Translations under genes and position numbers: made by a program
Shown here: in pieces, positions 45,571 to 56,743 of the stretch
How the letters are laid out: every line of letters starts with the position of its first letter
How positions within the stretch are numbered: position 1 is the stretch's first letter
DNA from: Tricholoma matsutake
Lineage: Eukaryota; Basidiomycota; Agaricomycetes; Agaricales; Tricholomataceae
Reading direction: 5' to 3'
DNA length: 64,000 nucleotides
Assembly (NCBI GenBank): GCA_026075535.2
Contig: AP026547.1
Coordinates: forward strand, 9,486,001 to 9,550,000
The notes under the pieces: generated by a model
The model's input: the letters and a program-made list of their open reading frames with translations, nothing else
Database searches by the model: none
Told to the model about the DNA's origin: nothing

Positions 45571-46895
45571 TAGTGTTTGAAAGTCCAGTTGCATGGACCA
45601 AAAAAAAACCGGCAACTGAACCGGACCCAACCGCGGTCTGGTCTGTCTCACAGGTTCTGCAGCAGTGGTTGTGGACTGGTCCGGTTGCTGGTTGTGTAGT
45701 TTTTCAAATAATTATGGACCAGGTAAAGACTGGTTGCAACCAGTTGCAACCGGTCTTTGATCATAATTTGATGTGCTGCTAAGGTAAGTGATCAATAGAT
45801 TATATTTGATACAAGTAATCTGAGTGCTGGCACTGAGTGACCAAATAAGTTATTGTAGGATTGTAATGCCTTAACAGCTATGTCCATAAACCAGGATTCC
45901 ACACTGTATAGAGTATATCTACATCCACCCAAATGCACTAGTTGAATGGTGCAGTGGTTCATTCATGGTAAACACCCTTCCTCCTCATTCCTCTCAAAAC
46001 TCCGTAGCACTGTAATTAAATAACGGCTCACCCAATTCTCTCTTAAACTTGGATTATACACAACATATAGTATATATATGTTCTCCCTAAAGCGCTAGTC
46101 AAACGGTGCAGTAATACATTTATGGTAAGCAACCCTTCCTCCTCATTCCTCTCAGAACTACATAGTACTGTAATTCAATAACGGCTCAACCGATCCTTTC
46201 GTAAACTTGGATTAGACACAATATATAGTATATATATATTCTCCCCAAATAGCTAGTCGAACGGTGAAGTCATTCATTTATGGTAAGCAGCCCTTCCTCC
46301 TCATTCCTCTCAGAACTCCATAGTACTGTACTTCAATAACGGCTCAACCGATCATTTCGTAAACTTGGATTATACACAACATATAGTATATATATGCTCT
46401 CCCCAAAGCACTAGTTGAACGGTGCAGTCATTCATTCATGGTAAGCAACCCTTCCTCCTCATTCCTCTCAGAACTCCATAGTACTGTAATTCAATAATGG
46501 CTCAACCAATCCTTTTGTAAACTTTGAATAGACACTATATATATGATATATACACACACCCCAAAGCACTAGCCACATGGTCTAGCCATTTATTTATGAT
46601 TTTGTCAGTAGTGTTTACTTCTATTACTACTACTAGTTATTGAAATATGTTACTTCGAGACATGTATATTAGTGTACAAATAGTCGGTCCTGACCGGTTG
46701 TGAACTGGTCAGGACCAGTCTATGTATGGACCGGTTTTAAACTGGTTTGGCAACCGTGAGGCAACCGAGTAGAACTGGTTTACCCCAGTCCGGTCTTCGG
46801 TTGCCTTGATTTTGAGCATGTAAGCAACCAGTCCGGTCCATGGTTGCCCCTGTTGTGGTCAAAAAAACCGGACCGGACTGGACTTTTAAACACTA
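45571..46895. mobile_element. hAT-like non-autonomous element, 8 bp TSD
   Basis: Ends are inverted: TAGTGTTTGAAAGTCCAGT at the left, ACTGGACTTTTAAACACTA at the right (18 of 19 paired). Flanks are TCCCCAAG (45563-45570) and CCCCCAAG (46896-46903), an 8 bp TSD with one mismatch. Subterminal regions are dense in CCGGTT/GGTTGC/GCAACC motifs on both strands, as in hAT transposase-binding zones. No transposase frame; the middle is a 158 bp minisatellite. It keeps CpGs while its host element has lost them. Confidence 0.85.
45890..46560. repeat. 158 bp minisatellite, four copies, inside the hAT-like element
   Basis: CCCTTCCTCCTCATTCCTCT starts at 45975, 46133, 46291 and 46449, exactly 158 bp apart. 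Each unit also holds AATAACGGCTCA, an AACTTGGATTA...CATATAGTATATATAT stretch and CTAGTCGAACGGTGCAGT-type block. The first and last units are more diverged. Confidence 0.92.
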
Positions 46896-47025
46896 CCCCC
46901 AAGGGGCAAGATGAACTCCTCCAAGACTTGTTGGTGCTTGTAGATGTCGAGGAAGCAAAGGATCAGGTTGCAGAGAAGATCAAGTCGGAAGTTGTAGAGG
47001 AGCAGGATTTTTCTATTTGCAGCGA

Positions 47026-50000
47026 GTGAATCGTACACCCTCACTGCCTGTCCATAACCACTTTGAAGTCTTGTCAGTTGAATCCCCGGAGAATGAATCC
47101 ATTTCTGTGACTGTTCCCCTCTCTGACCCTTTGAAGTTGGCTAAAGACATACCTGCTCTTCCCATCTCCCCCTCTGCTCCACACCCCAAAATTAAATCAT
47201 GGGAGTGTAAACTACCATGCAAATATATTGTTGCATCCACTCCCTCTACACATTCCTTGAACCTAGCAATCAAACTGCAGACGACCGACACTGGACAGAT
47301 ACTTGGAGTCTCTGCACTCCTGGACTCCAGTGCGACCAGTCTCTTCATCGATGCCCATCTCGCACAACAACATTGCCTAAATACTTGCTCACTCTCACGT
47401 CCGATACCTGTGTATAATGTGGATGGGTCCCCAAATGAAGCTGGTGCCATCTGAGAGGTTGTAGACCTGGTCCTCCATTACAAAGATCATAGTGAGTGTG
47501 CCCTTTTTGCTGTCACTCAATTAGGAAAGCAAAAGGTGATTTTGGGCTATCTGTGGCTTTGAGACCATAACCTGGAGGTCGACTGGTGTACCGGGGAGGT
47601 TACCATGAGCTGATGTCCATCCCGCTGTCATACTTGTTTCACAGAAGCCAGGCAAGAATGTTGTGGACAGAAGGCTGCAATATGATGTACTCAGAAGTGT
47701 CATGCCAGACCCCTGCCTATGCCTGAAGTGGATTTGGAAGGGGTTCCTGATCTGATGCCGGACTTGGATGATGATGATGATGATGAGGAGCCAGAGGAAG
47801 TGGAGGAAGGTGATCAGATCTTCTACACTGCGATTTGTCCATCGCATGAGGTGTGTGCTACATCAAACATATCCCAACACCTCGCTGAGGCCTTCCACAA
47901 AAACAATGCTGCTAAATCCTCTACTAATTCCTTGCTCCCTCATCTCCATGAGTTTGGAGACGTGTTCTCCAAGGAATCATTCGACTCTCTCCATGCACAC
48001 AAGCCATGGGATCACACGATCGAACTCACCCCCAGTGCAACCCCTTCATTCTGCAAGGTCTATCCTCTCTCTCCTGAAGAACAACGACAGCTTGACCAGT
48101 TCATCAATGAACACCTGGCCTCTGGACGTATTCGACCATCGAAGTCACCCATGGCCTCTCCCTTTTTCTTTGTCAAGAAGAAGGATGGCTCACTTCAACC
48201 AGTTCAAGACTACAGAAGGCTCAACAACATCACGGTCAAAAATTGCTACCCATTACCTCTCATCTCTGAACTCGTGAACCAGCTCCATGGAGCCTGATAC
48301 TTCACCAAGCTCGACGTCCATTGGGGCTACAATAATGTGAGGATAAAGGAGGGAGATGAGTGGAAGGCAGCCTTTCATACCAACCGTGGTCTTTTTGAAC
48401 CACTTGTCATGTTCTTTGGCCTTACTAATAGTCCTGCCACCTTTCAGACCATGATGAATGACATTTTCCATGACCTCATCCTTGAAGGCATTGTCTGCAT
48501 CTATCTCAACGACATCCTCATCTTCACTCGCACAGTTGAAGAGCACCGTCGCATCACATGCCTCATCCTAGAATGGCTTCAACAGTACAAACTCTACCTT
48601 TGTCAGGACAAGTGCAAGTTTGAGAAGACCAAGATTGAGTACCTTGGCCTGATTATCTCGGAGGGTCAGGTGGAGATGGATCCTATCAAGGTGAATGGGG
48701 TCACAGCTTGGCCAACACCTACAAACAAGAAAGAGGTGCAGTCTTTCCTGGGCTTCATCAATTTCTATTGGCGTTTTATCAAGGATTTCTCACATCATGC
48801 ATGACCACTGTTTGACTTGACAGGAAAGGAGGCATGGAGGTGGGATAATGCACAACAGGAGGCATTTGAAAGGCTTAAAGAGATGGTCACTTCCATTCCC
48901 ATCCTTACCTTTGCTGACGATTTGCATCCTTTTTGTGTAGAAGCCAACAGTTCTGACTTTGTGATGGGTGCCGTGTTGTCTCAGCAGTCTCCGGAGGACC
49001 AGAAGTGGCATCCTGTTGTGTTCTACTCCAAAAGCCTTATTGCTGTAGAGTGAAATTACGAGATCCATGACAAGGAGATGTTGGAAATAATGTGTGTGCT
49101 TGAGGAGTGGCAACACTTCCTCGAGGGTGCCCAACACAAGGTGGAAATTTGGATGGATCACAAGAATCTCAAGTACTTTATGATGGCCAAGAAATTGAAC
49201 CATCGTCAAGCTCGTTGGTCCCTGTATCTATCCAGATTCGACTTCTTCTTGCACCACTGTCTGGGTCGCAGCATGGGGAAGGCCGATGCCCTCTCCCGAT
49301 GTGCAGACCATGGGGATGGCAGTGATGACAACCAAAACATTGTGTTGTTGCAGCCAGACCTGTTCACCATTCGGGCACTGGAAGGCATTGCACCCCAGGG
49401 CGAGGAGCAGGACATCCTACATGACATTTGTCGTGCAAACCATAGCGGTTTACATGAGGATGTTATTGCCCAAGCTGTTAAAGAACTAAGGAAGGGATCC
49501 ACCCTTTCCTTGCGTGCAGCAGAGTGGGCTGAAAAAGAGGACTTGTTGTATTTCAGGGACTGCATCTACATTCCCAATGACCCAGACCTTCACCAGTGCA
49601 TCATATCCCAACACCATGACTCACAGATTGCTGGTCATCCTGGACGCTGGAAGACCTTGGAGCTCACCTCATGGAATTATTGGTGGCCACAAATGTCACA
49701 GCTCATTGGTCAGTATTGTCACACTTGTGACCTTTGCTTACGCACCAAGGTTCCTCATCGCAAACCCATTGGTGAGCTACACCCTCTTCCTGTTCCAGAG
49801 AGTTGTTGGGATGTTGTCAGCGTCGACTTTGTGGTGGAGTTGCCAGAGTCGAATGGGTTTGATGCAGTGATGTGCACAGTTGATTCAGTGGGGAAATGCG
49901 CTCACTTCATTCCCACTCACACCACTGTCAGTGCCCTGGGTGCCGCCCAACTCTACCTCCACCATGTGTGGAAATTACACAGACTTCCTGGTGCTTTCCT

Positions 50001-50919
50001 CTCTGATTGTGGCCCTCAGTTCATGGCAGAGTTCACTCACAAGCTGTACCGACTCCTGGGGATTAAACTCCTTGCTTTGACTGCTTATCACCCACAAACT
50101 GACGGCCAGACTGAGCGAGTCAACCAGGAACTGGAGCAGTACATCTGCATCTTTGTCAATGAATGCCAGGACAATTGAGACAATCTTCTCCCCTTGGCTG
50201 AGTTTGGATACAACAACCATGTCCATGCTTCCACTCAACAGACCCCTTTCCTCTTAGACACTGGACGGCATCCACGCATGGGATTTGAACCTCGCCAAAC
50301 TCCCTCACACATCGAGACGGTGAATGAGTTCACAGAATGCATGCAGGATAGCTTGGAGGAGGCAAAGGCAAAGGACGACATGGCACACTTTTACAACCAA
50401 TGCCATTCTCCGACCCCTCAGTACAAGGTTGGTGATTGAGTTTATCTTGACTCCAGTGACATCTCCACTACACGTCTGTCCAAGAAACTTGCTCATCGCT
50501 TCCTGGGACCTTTCCCCATCGTCAAGTGTGTTGGAACGCATGCCTATCATCTACGCCTCCCAGCATCCATGTCCAGACTCCACCCAGTCTTCCATGTCAT
50601 CAAACTCCTTCCAGCTCCCCCAGATCCATTCCTGGGATGCCATTCACACCCACCACCACTGCCTACAGTGATCAAGGGAGAACCCCAATACGAAGTCGAG
50701 TCAATCTTGGACAGCCATTTGCATCGAGGAAAACTCCAGTATTTGGTGCATTGGAAGGGTTATGGGTATGAGGAGAACTCATGGGTCGAAGAGTCTGATG
50801 TGAATGCCCCTCAGTTAGTCAAGGAATTCCACCGATGGCACACTGCTGCACCGTGTCGCATTCAAGTCATGGACTTTGGTTGTATGCAATTTCGAATGCA
50901 TCGGGGCGATGCATCTTAG
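47026..50919 (+). pseudogene. Gypsy-3b pol
   Basis: Aligns to the intact 1300-residue pol at 58450. Protease LLDSSATSLFID has lost the Gly of DSG. Stops by CGA to TGA at 47452-47454, about 47562, 48295-48297, 48802-48804, 49051-49053 and 50437-50439. RT motif is YLNDILIF where the intact copy has YLDD. One stop near 50176 is TGG to TGA. The chromodomain (YEVESILDSHLHRGKLQYLV) is readable at the C-terminus. The deletion of AALAKA near 50370 is in frame. Confidence 0.9.
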
Positions 50920-50930
50920 AGAGGGGGTAA

Positions 50931-51296
50931 TGTAAGGGGACTAGGGGGGTGCCCTGTGTGTTTCTCCTATCTTTTACGTTCATTCTATATTTTTCCTCAC
51001 TTCATTTCCTTCTATTCTTCATTTTCTATGATTTTTCTGGATTTTATTACTAATTTTCCCTTTCTATCATGTTTGTGCATGTTGACAGTTTTATATTTAA
51101 AGGTGGAGCACCCCTTCTGACACCTACCCCTTGGTATGATGTCATTCAGCGGCCTTGATCTGCCTATCTCTGCCTTTTCTATTTTTAGGTTATTATTTGA
51201 TTTTTGTCATCTTCACATATACTGGGCATCGGCAAAGGGTTCCTTAGAGTTTTCTCTTCAGATTTCCCTTTGCTAGAGGCTGAGGTTGCCCTTATA
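50931..51296 (+). repeat. Gypsy-3b 3' LTR (366 bp)
   Basis: Same as the 5' LTR but lacks 60 bp: exactly one period between the two CGGATTTCCCTTTGCTAG-type repeats, so a recombinational deletion between direct repeats. A purine tract AGAGAGGGGG precedes it. Confidence 0.92.
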
Positions 51297-54200
51297 GAAC
51301 ATCTGAGGAAGTATTCTGTTACGGTGGAGGAAGTGGAGGATGAGGAAATGCCAAATGGGGAAGTTCCGGTCATGATCGAGAAAGAAGGAGCAGAAGCAAA
51401 CCTTTAGAGCAATTCGTGGAGGACAGTCATGGGACAAGAATATCATGAAGGTGGAGAAGCCAGTGGAGGAGTGGGTGCCAAAAGCATATCATGAATATCT
51501 GTCAGTCTTTCAGAAGAAGGAGTCTGAGCAAATGCCAGTGTGGAAGCCATGGGATCATGTGATTGAGATGAAGCCAGGGTTTGTGCCAAAGAAGTCAAAG
51601 GTATATCCGTTATCTCCGATGGAACAAGAAGAAGTGGATGCATTCCTGAAGGAGCAATTGTGCAAAGGATACATATGACCTTTGAAATCACTGCAGACAT
51701 CACCAATATTCTTCATGCCAAAGAAAGACCAGAGGAAGAGGATGTGTACAGATTATAGGTATCTGAATGAGTGGACACTGAAGAATGTGTACCCCCTGCC
51801 ATTGATCTCAGAAATAATTGACAAGGTGGGAAAAGCCAAGGTCTTTACAAAATTGAATTTATGATGGGGATACAACAATGTACAAATAAAGAAAGGAGAT
51901 GAGTGGAAGGCTATATTTGCCATGCATCAAGGATCCTTTGAGCCACTTGTCATGTTTTTCAGGATGACTAATAGTCCCCCGACCTTTCAAAATATGATGA
52001 ATGACATTTTCAAGGATGTAATAGACAAAGGCGTGGTAATAATATTTATTGACGACATTCTGATATTCATGGAGGATGAAGAAAATCATGAGGCGATAGT
52101 GCAGGAGGTGCTATGGAGGTTAGCAGAGAATGATCTATTTTTGAAACCAGAGAAGTGTGTGTTTGGGGCAAGCAAGATTGAGTTCCTAGGATTATTGATT
52201 GGCCCTGATGGGATCAAAATGGATCTGATCAAGGTACAGGCAATCACAGATTGGCCTGTGCCCACCCATGTCAAGGAGGTTCAAGCCTTCTTGGGTCTCG
52301 CAAATTATTATCATCGCTTTGTGCACAAATTTTCTAAAATTGCTGCACCCTTACATAACCTTATGTGAAAGAGAGTAGTATGGAGGTGAGGAGAGCAGCA
52401 GCAGACAGTGTTTGAGGAGTTGAAGAGGAAGTTTGTGGAGGGACCAATATTAGCCCTGGTGGATCTCACATGCCCTTTACAAGTGGAATCAGATGCATCT
52501 GATTTTGCTACTGGAGCGGTATTATCAATGCTGTGTGAAGATGACAAATGGCATCCTTGTGCATATCTGTCCCAAGGGTTGAATGATGTGGAGAGGAATT
52601 ATGATGTGCATGACAAAGAGATGTTGGGGATAATATGAGCATTGGAGGCATGGAGGCATTATTTGGAGGGATGTACACATCAGATTGAGATCTGGATGGA
52701 TCATCAAAATCTGCAATACTTCATGTCCACTAAAAAGCTTAATTGCTGGCAAGCACATTGGGCACTATTCCTATCGTGTTTCAATTTTCACTTGGCCCAC
52801 AAAGTGGGAAGCTTAATGAGGAAAGCAGATGCATTATCCAAATGTATTGATCATAAAAGGGGGGTGGAGGAGGACAATAAGAATGTTACCTTACTCAAAC
52901 CTGAATACTTTCACATTTGTGCTATGCATCAAGGGCATCTATTAATAGATAGCTTGGAAATGGAAATGTTGTCTAAAATTAGACAATGTTCAGAAATGGA
53001 CAATGAAGTAGTGGAAGCCATGAAAGCTCTGAAGGGAGAGAAGAAAGGTAATATCAAAGGAGATGAATAGGCTGAGGAACAAGGGTTGGTGTTGTTTCAA
53101 GGAAAAGTGTATGTACCAAAGGATCAGGATTTGCAAAGGGAGATTGTCTGGTTACATCATAATACACCAACTGCTGTTACCCAGGAAGATGGAAGACATT
53201 GGAATTAGTAATGAGAAATTATTGGTGGCCTGGAATTTCGAAGTATGTGTTGGGGTATGTGGATGGATGTGATATGTGCATGAGGGGGAAGAAATTTCCA
53301 GAAAAACCTGCAGGAAAATTAATGCCAAACCCTATACCTAAAGTGCCATGGCAAGATATATCTATGGATTTTATTACCGAATTACCTGAGGCTCAAGGGT
53401 ATGATGCAATATTCATAGTATGCGACCACTTCACAAAGGAGGTCCATATTATTCCTACTACTACAGAAACCTCATCATTGGGCTTGGCACACCTCTGTCT
53501 AAATCAGGTATGGTGGTTACATGGGTTACCCAATACCATTATCTCTGATTGTGGACCACAATTTGCTTCCGTGTTTATGCGAGAACTGAACAACATATTG
53601 GGAATTCAAACTAAATTATCTATGGCATATCACCCACAGACTGATGGGCAGACAGAGAGAATGAACCAGGAGTTGGAGCAGTACCTATGTATGTTTGTCA
53701 ACTACCGACAAACCAACTGGCCCAAATGGCTGGCAATTGCCAAATTTTCCCACAATAACCAATTCCATTTGGCTACTTGTATGTCACCCTTTTTCGCAAA
53801 TTATGGATATCATCCTCGCATGGGAGTAGAACCCAGAAGGGAAGTCAAAGTACAGTCGGTAGAAGACTTTGTATCTAAGATGCAAAAGGTACAAGAGGAA
53901 GCAGAGGTGGCATTGAAGATAGCATGTGATGGCATGATGCGACATGTGGATTGTACTCGAGCACACACTCCAGAGTACAAAGTTGGTGACTTGGTGTGGC
54001 TAAGTACCAAGGACCTGAATATTCCACGACCTTTGAGGAAACTTACAGAGAAACAAGTTGGCCCATATGTGATCTCTAAAGTAATCTTGCCTAATGTGGT
54101 AGTGCTAAAATTACCCTGATCATTCAAGATTGATCCTGAGATTAACGTATCCTGCCTACACCCTTACTGTCCACCCACTATTCCTGGCCAACAAACTACT

Positions 54201-54330
54201 CTGCAACCTCCAATAATAGTAGAAGGTGCTCCAGAATATGTAGTTGAAGAAATTCTAGACTCATGTCTTCAATGGAATAAATTGGAGTGCTTAATAAAGT
54301 GGAAAACCTATACCGACAAAAATAATTCAT
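51297..54330 (+). pseudogene. Gypsy-2 pol, 3' part (RT, RNase H, integrase, chromodomain)
   Basis: Resumes HLRKYSVTVEEVEDEEMPNG, then EEWVPKAYHEYLSVFQKKES and [20 protein letters not shown]. Stops at 51676, KLNL-TGA-WGYN (~51862), 52366 and 52636. RT FIDDILIFMEDEE, RNase H QVESDASDFATGAVLSM, integrase NYWWPGISKYVLGYVDGCDM, MDFITELPEAQGYDAIFIVC, SDCGPQFASVFM and HPQTDGQTERMNQELEQYLC. It keeps LVWLSTKDLNIPRPLRKLTE, absent in Gypsy-1. The chromodomain remnant is EYVVEEILDSCLQWNKLECL and IKWKTYTDKNNSWEPKES. Confidence 0.88.
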
Positions 54331-54509
54331 GGGAGCCCAAAGAGAGTGCACAATGCGATCACCCAATTCTTTAAATGTAATCCGAATGCTCCATGTTGCA
54401 TTGCAAGAATGGTGTATGAGGGGATGAAATTCCAGCCTTACCAAAATTTCACAGAAGGGACAGACACAATATTTTCTTGCCTGGAAGTCGAGGCATAAAA
54501 GGGGGGTAA

Positions 54510-54921
54510 TGTTAGGAAACCACCCCATTACCTAATAAATTTTCATTTTTATTTTATTATGTTGAATTACGCTACATTACACCAAATGATGCCAAATGAC
54601 GCTACACTTTGATAGTGTGAGAATTTTATTTTGCATACATCAATATGTACATGCATGTACGAGTGTGTCAGTAACAACAATGTACAATATATGTAACATA
54701 GTATAAAAACCCTAAATATATGCCTAGGGGACCCCAGTTGTGTTCTCTTAGGTATTCCACCTATGCTTGTGGTGTGAACGGCCTATCTCAACAAACTCAC
54801 CTATTAATAACCCCTCACGTCAAAACCATCAGTTCCCCAATCACATGCACAGATCCCACCCCCTTCTTGTAGAGAGAACCCACATGGTCTTAGCTAGCAG
54901 ATAGTGGGTGTCGCCCTAACA
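54510..54921 (+). repeat. Gypsy-2 3' LTR (412 bp)
   Basis: TGTTAGGAAACCACCCC to CGCCCTAACA, preceded by the purine tract AAAAGGGGGG and followed by the TSD CATGT. Confidence 0.92.
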
Positions 54922-55439
54922 CATGTGACATGTGACTGCCAGCTCACAACCACCACCACCACCATTGTCAATGCTGCCTCCTCCTCCTCTCCACTCTACC
55001 ACCACCACTGCATGCACACCCACCACCACTGTTCCCACACCCACTGCCAGCATCACCACCACCTTCAAATGAGCCAACTGGATGGAATGTGGGCCCAAAC
55101 AACATTGCCCTAGATAAGTTTTTTTTCTTTTTTCTTTTTCTTTTTATAAATCAACTAATTGTAATTTGTTGCTTTTTAGGCTGTATACTACTGGGGATGA
55201 CCTGCCGCAATGAAAAATGTGCAATGCATGCCCACAGCCACCCAATCCCCTCCTCCCCTTTCAAATGGGATGTGAGGCTGTTGACACAGGCTAGGTGGGT
55301 GCAGAGGGATGCCAGGAGACCCCAGAAGGGGGATACCTACCTAGTAAGCACCCACCAACCCCCCATAAGCATGCCATGTTGCACTGACATGCCCCAACCC
55401 CCCCCCCAAACAGAAATCCATGACAACACTGACCTACCA

Positions 55440-55965
55440 CCCACTCCCACCACTGCAAGCACCTGCTTGCAGGTTGGGTAGGGTGAGTGGATGATGGTAG
55501 GCACCGACAACAACAAAGAATGAGCACCAGGGCCCCACCATGATGAGAAATGGCCCCAGGACCCACCATGACAACCCAATGCCAATGCTGACACACCACC
55601 CACCTCCAGCCCCATGAGCAACTGCTTGTGGGGTGGATGATGGGTGGAATGACACTGGTGATGATGACAAAATGCCAAACAGCACCACCAGTGGCACCAC
55701 CACCACCACCACCACCACCACCACCAGGGCCAGACGATGATGATGAGCATCATGGCACCCACCCCATGCCTATGAGCAACTGCTCATAGGGTGGATTGTG
55801 GGGATGGATGATGGGAGGGAAATGACAGGGAAGTGGGCCATAAGTAAGTTTTTTAAATTTAATTTTCTTCCTTTTGGTGCAACTAACAACACAAACAGGC
55901 CACACAATGACTGACACACCACCCACCCCCAGCCCCACAGAGCAACTGCTCATGGGGTGGATGGC
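55440..55965. repeat. Degenerate ~160 bp repeats, each with a hairpin
   Basis: A palindromic block recurs near 55457 (CTGCAAGCACCTGCTTGCAG), 55611 (CCCATGAGCAACTGCTTGTGGG), 55769 (CTATGAGCAACTGCTCATAG) and 55935 (ACAGAGCAACTGCTCATGGGG), each followed by GTGGATGATGG-type sequence and preceded by ACACCACCCACC. Between them are CCA/TGA-rich low-complexity tracts. It lies in the TIR element. Confidence 0.65.
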
Positions 55966-56404
55966 AAGTGGAACAAGGATGAGGACAGCCCCACATGATG
56001 GCACCGAATGACATGGCAGGCCCAGCACCAGAGTGGGGAGGACGACAGACACCAAGGGCGACAACAGGGAGATATGGGACCACAGGGAGTGGGCAGGACA
56101 GTGAACCCAGGAGATGCACCAAGGACAGCGGGGCCATGTTGCCTCCCCCTCCCCTGCATTTTGCGTGGGGAGGGTTTTTTTATTTTATGTTTTTACCTCG
56201 CCCCTCACGCCAAATGCAAGGGCTTTATATATATATATAAATAACGTAGTTTATGTATTTAATCACATCATCCCCCACTCCCTCGCATTCAAGTTTCAAC
56301 ATGAGGGATGTGGTAAATTAAAAAACTTTGCCCTTAATTACTTAGAAAAAAAAGAGTTATGAGTCTGAGTGTCATAAATACACCTTATATTACCAACTAA
56401 TAAT

Positions 56405-56465
56405 TCTCCTGTGGCTCAACTGGTTAAGCACACATGTTTGGTTTGTCATGTGATCACTCTAATCA
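56405..56465 (+). repeat. tRNA-like module at right end of the TIR element
   Basis: TGGCTCAACTGGTTAAGC at 56412 fits the A-box consensus; about 40 nt on, GTGATCACTCTAATC is a weak B box. It is the counterpart of the module at 41224-41290 in inverted orientation. Confidence 0.5.
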
Positions 56466-56517
56466 ACCAGAATAACTGGACTCCAATTGGAATAGGTGGG
56501 GGAGGGTAAATTACAGC

Positions 56518-56743
56518 GTCCTGGCTACACCAAAAATGGGTCCAGTGATCATATTTAAGCTTTTTGTTATCCTTTACCCTGCATGAATTTGGTAAGTGGA
56601 CATTAATTAGAACACAATGTTTACACTCATGTAAATCTATATCCTGTGACATGCCATATCTCCCTTGCAACCATCTGAACATGCTCTTTCTCTGACACAT
56701 GAGGGTCTTCCAGCACTTTATATGACCCATGAAAACTGACACC
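56518..56743 (-). pseudogene. Mutator-like transposase, middle piece
   Basis: Minus strand from 56743: GV-SFHGSYKVLEDPHVSEKE, HVQMVAREIWHVTGYRFT, then an intron-like gap whose donor reads ATGAGT (GTGAGT expected, a CpG to CpA change), then VKDNKKLKYDHWTHFWCSQD. These are the conserved core of the N-terminal domain of the family. It joins the N-terminal piece across the ACACC TSD of Gypsy-3a and the C-terminal piece across CCAGGAC. Confidence 0.7.

Larger units (their letters stand above)
44578..47029 (+). pseudogene. Gypsy-3b gag, interrupted
   Basis: Homologue of the intact gag at 57335. MDTSERLDMLESDISGIRAQ, then TEFNGTHAQGHAFLNSCELY, TGA at 45013-45015 (CGA in the intact copy) and a second TGA at about 45070. 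The zinc knuckle CYHCGETGHRAGVCPHH survives. It is cut at 45571-46895 by the hAT-like element and resumes GQDELLQDLLVLVDVEEAKD to the TGA at 47027-47029. An upstream in-frame ATG near 44442 seems to come from CpG decay, because Gypsy-3a has GCG there. Confidence 0.85.
43987..51296 (+). mobile_element. Gypsy-3b: second Gypsy family, decayed, TSD GAACA
   Basis: LTRs 43987-44412 and 50931-51296; GAACA at 43982-43986 and 51297-51301. The interior aligns along its length with the intact Gypsy-3a at 56744-62788 and has been inactivated, mostly by CGA to TGA stops, and by the hAT-like insertion 45571-46895. It sits in the protease-RT linker of Gypsy-2. Confidence 0.93.
41388..54921 (+). mobile_element. 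Gypsy-2: Ty3/Gypsy retrotransposon with nested Gypsy-3b, TSD CATGT
   Basis: LTRs 41388-41801 and 54510-54921 are flanked by CATGT at 41383-41387 and 54922-54926. Same family as Gypsy-1. The interior (gag, pol) is interrupted at 43987-51296 by Gypsy-3b; without that the element is ~6.2 kb. Stops, mostly TGA where CGA is expected, inactivate it. It lies inside the TIR element. Confidence 0.93.
40961..56517. mobile_element. TIR DNA element (~2.0 kb without nested Gypsy-2), TSD CCAGGAC
   Basis: Its ends are inverted copies: the left starts GAGTATTTTACACTCCCCCA and the right, on the minus strand, GCTGTAATTTACCCTCCCCC. Both continue CACCTATTC and a CCAG-rich segment. GTCCTGG at 40954-40960 and 56518-56524 is the TSD (7 bp exact, 8 with one mismatch), and it lies in the Ser-Gln-Asp codons of the transposase gene. 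Each end has a tRNA-like module pointing outward. Removing Gypsy-2 (41388-54921) leaves about 2018 bp: no transposase, a hairpin repeat array (55.4-56.0 kb) and low-complexity CCACCA. Non-autonomous; an 8 bp TSD would fit hAT, but the superfamily is unproven. Confidence 0.7.

Noticed and set aside
45975..46560. CRISPR array
   Set aside because: Repeat units are contiguous 158 bp tandem copies without unique spacers, in a eukaryotic transposon.
55089..56362. Genes in the CCACCA-rich region
   Set aside because: Frames are low-complexity His/Pro/Gly/Val translations of trinucleotide repeats in several phases.
56400..56470. Functional tRNA gene
   Set aside because: The A box is good, but the B box is weak and no acceptor stem pairs; it is better seen as a tRNA-like repeat module.
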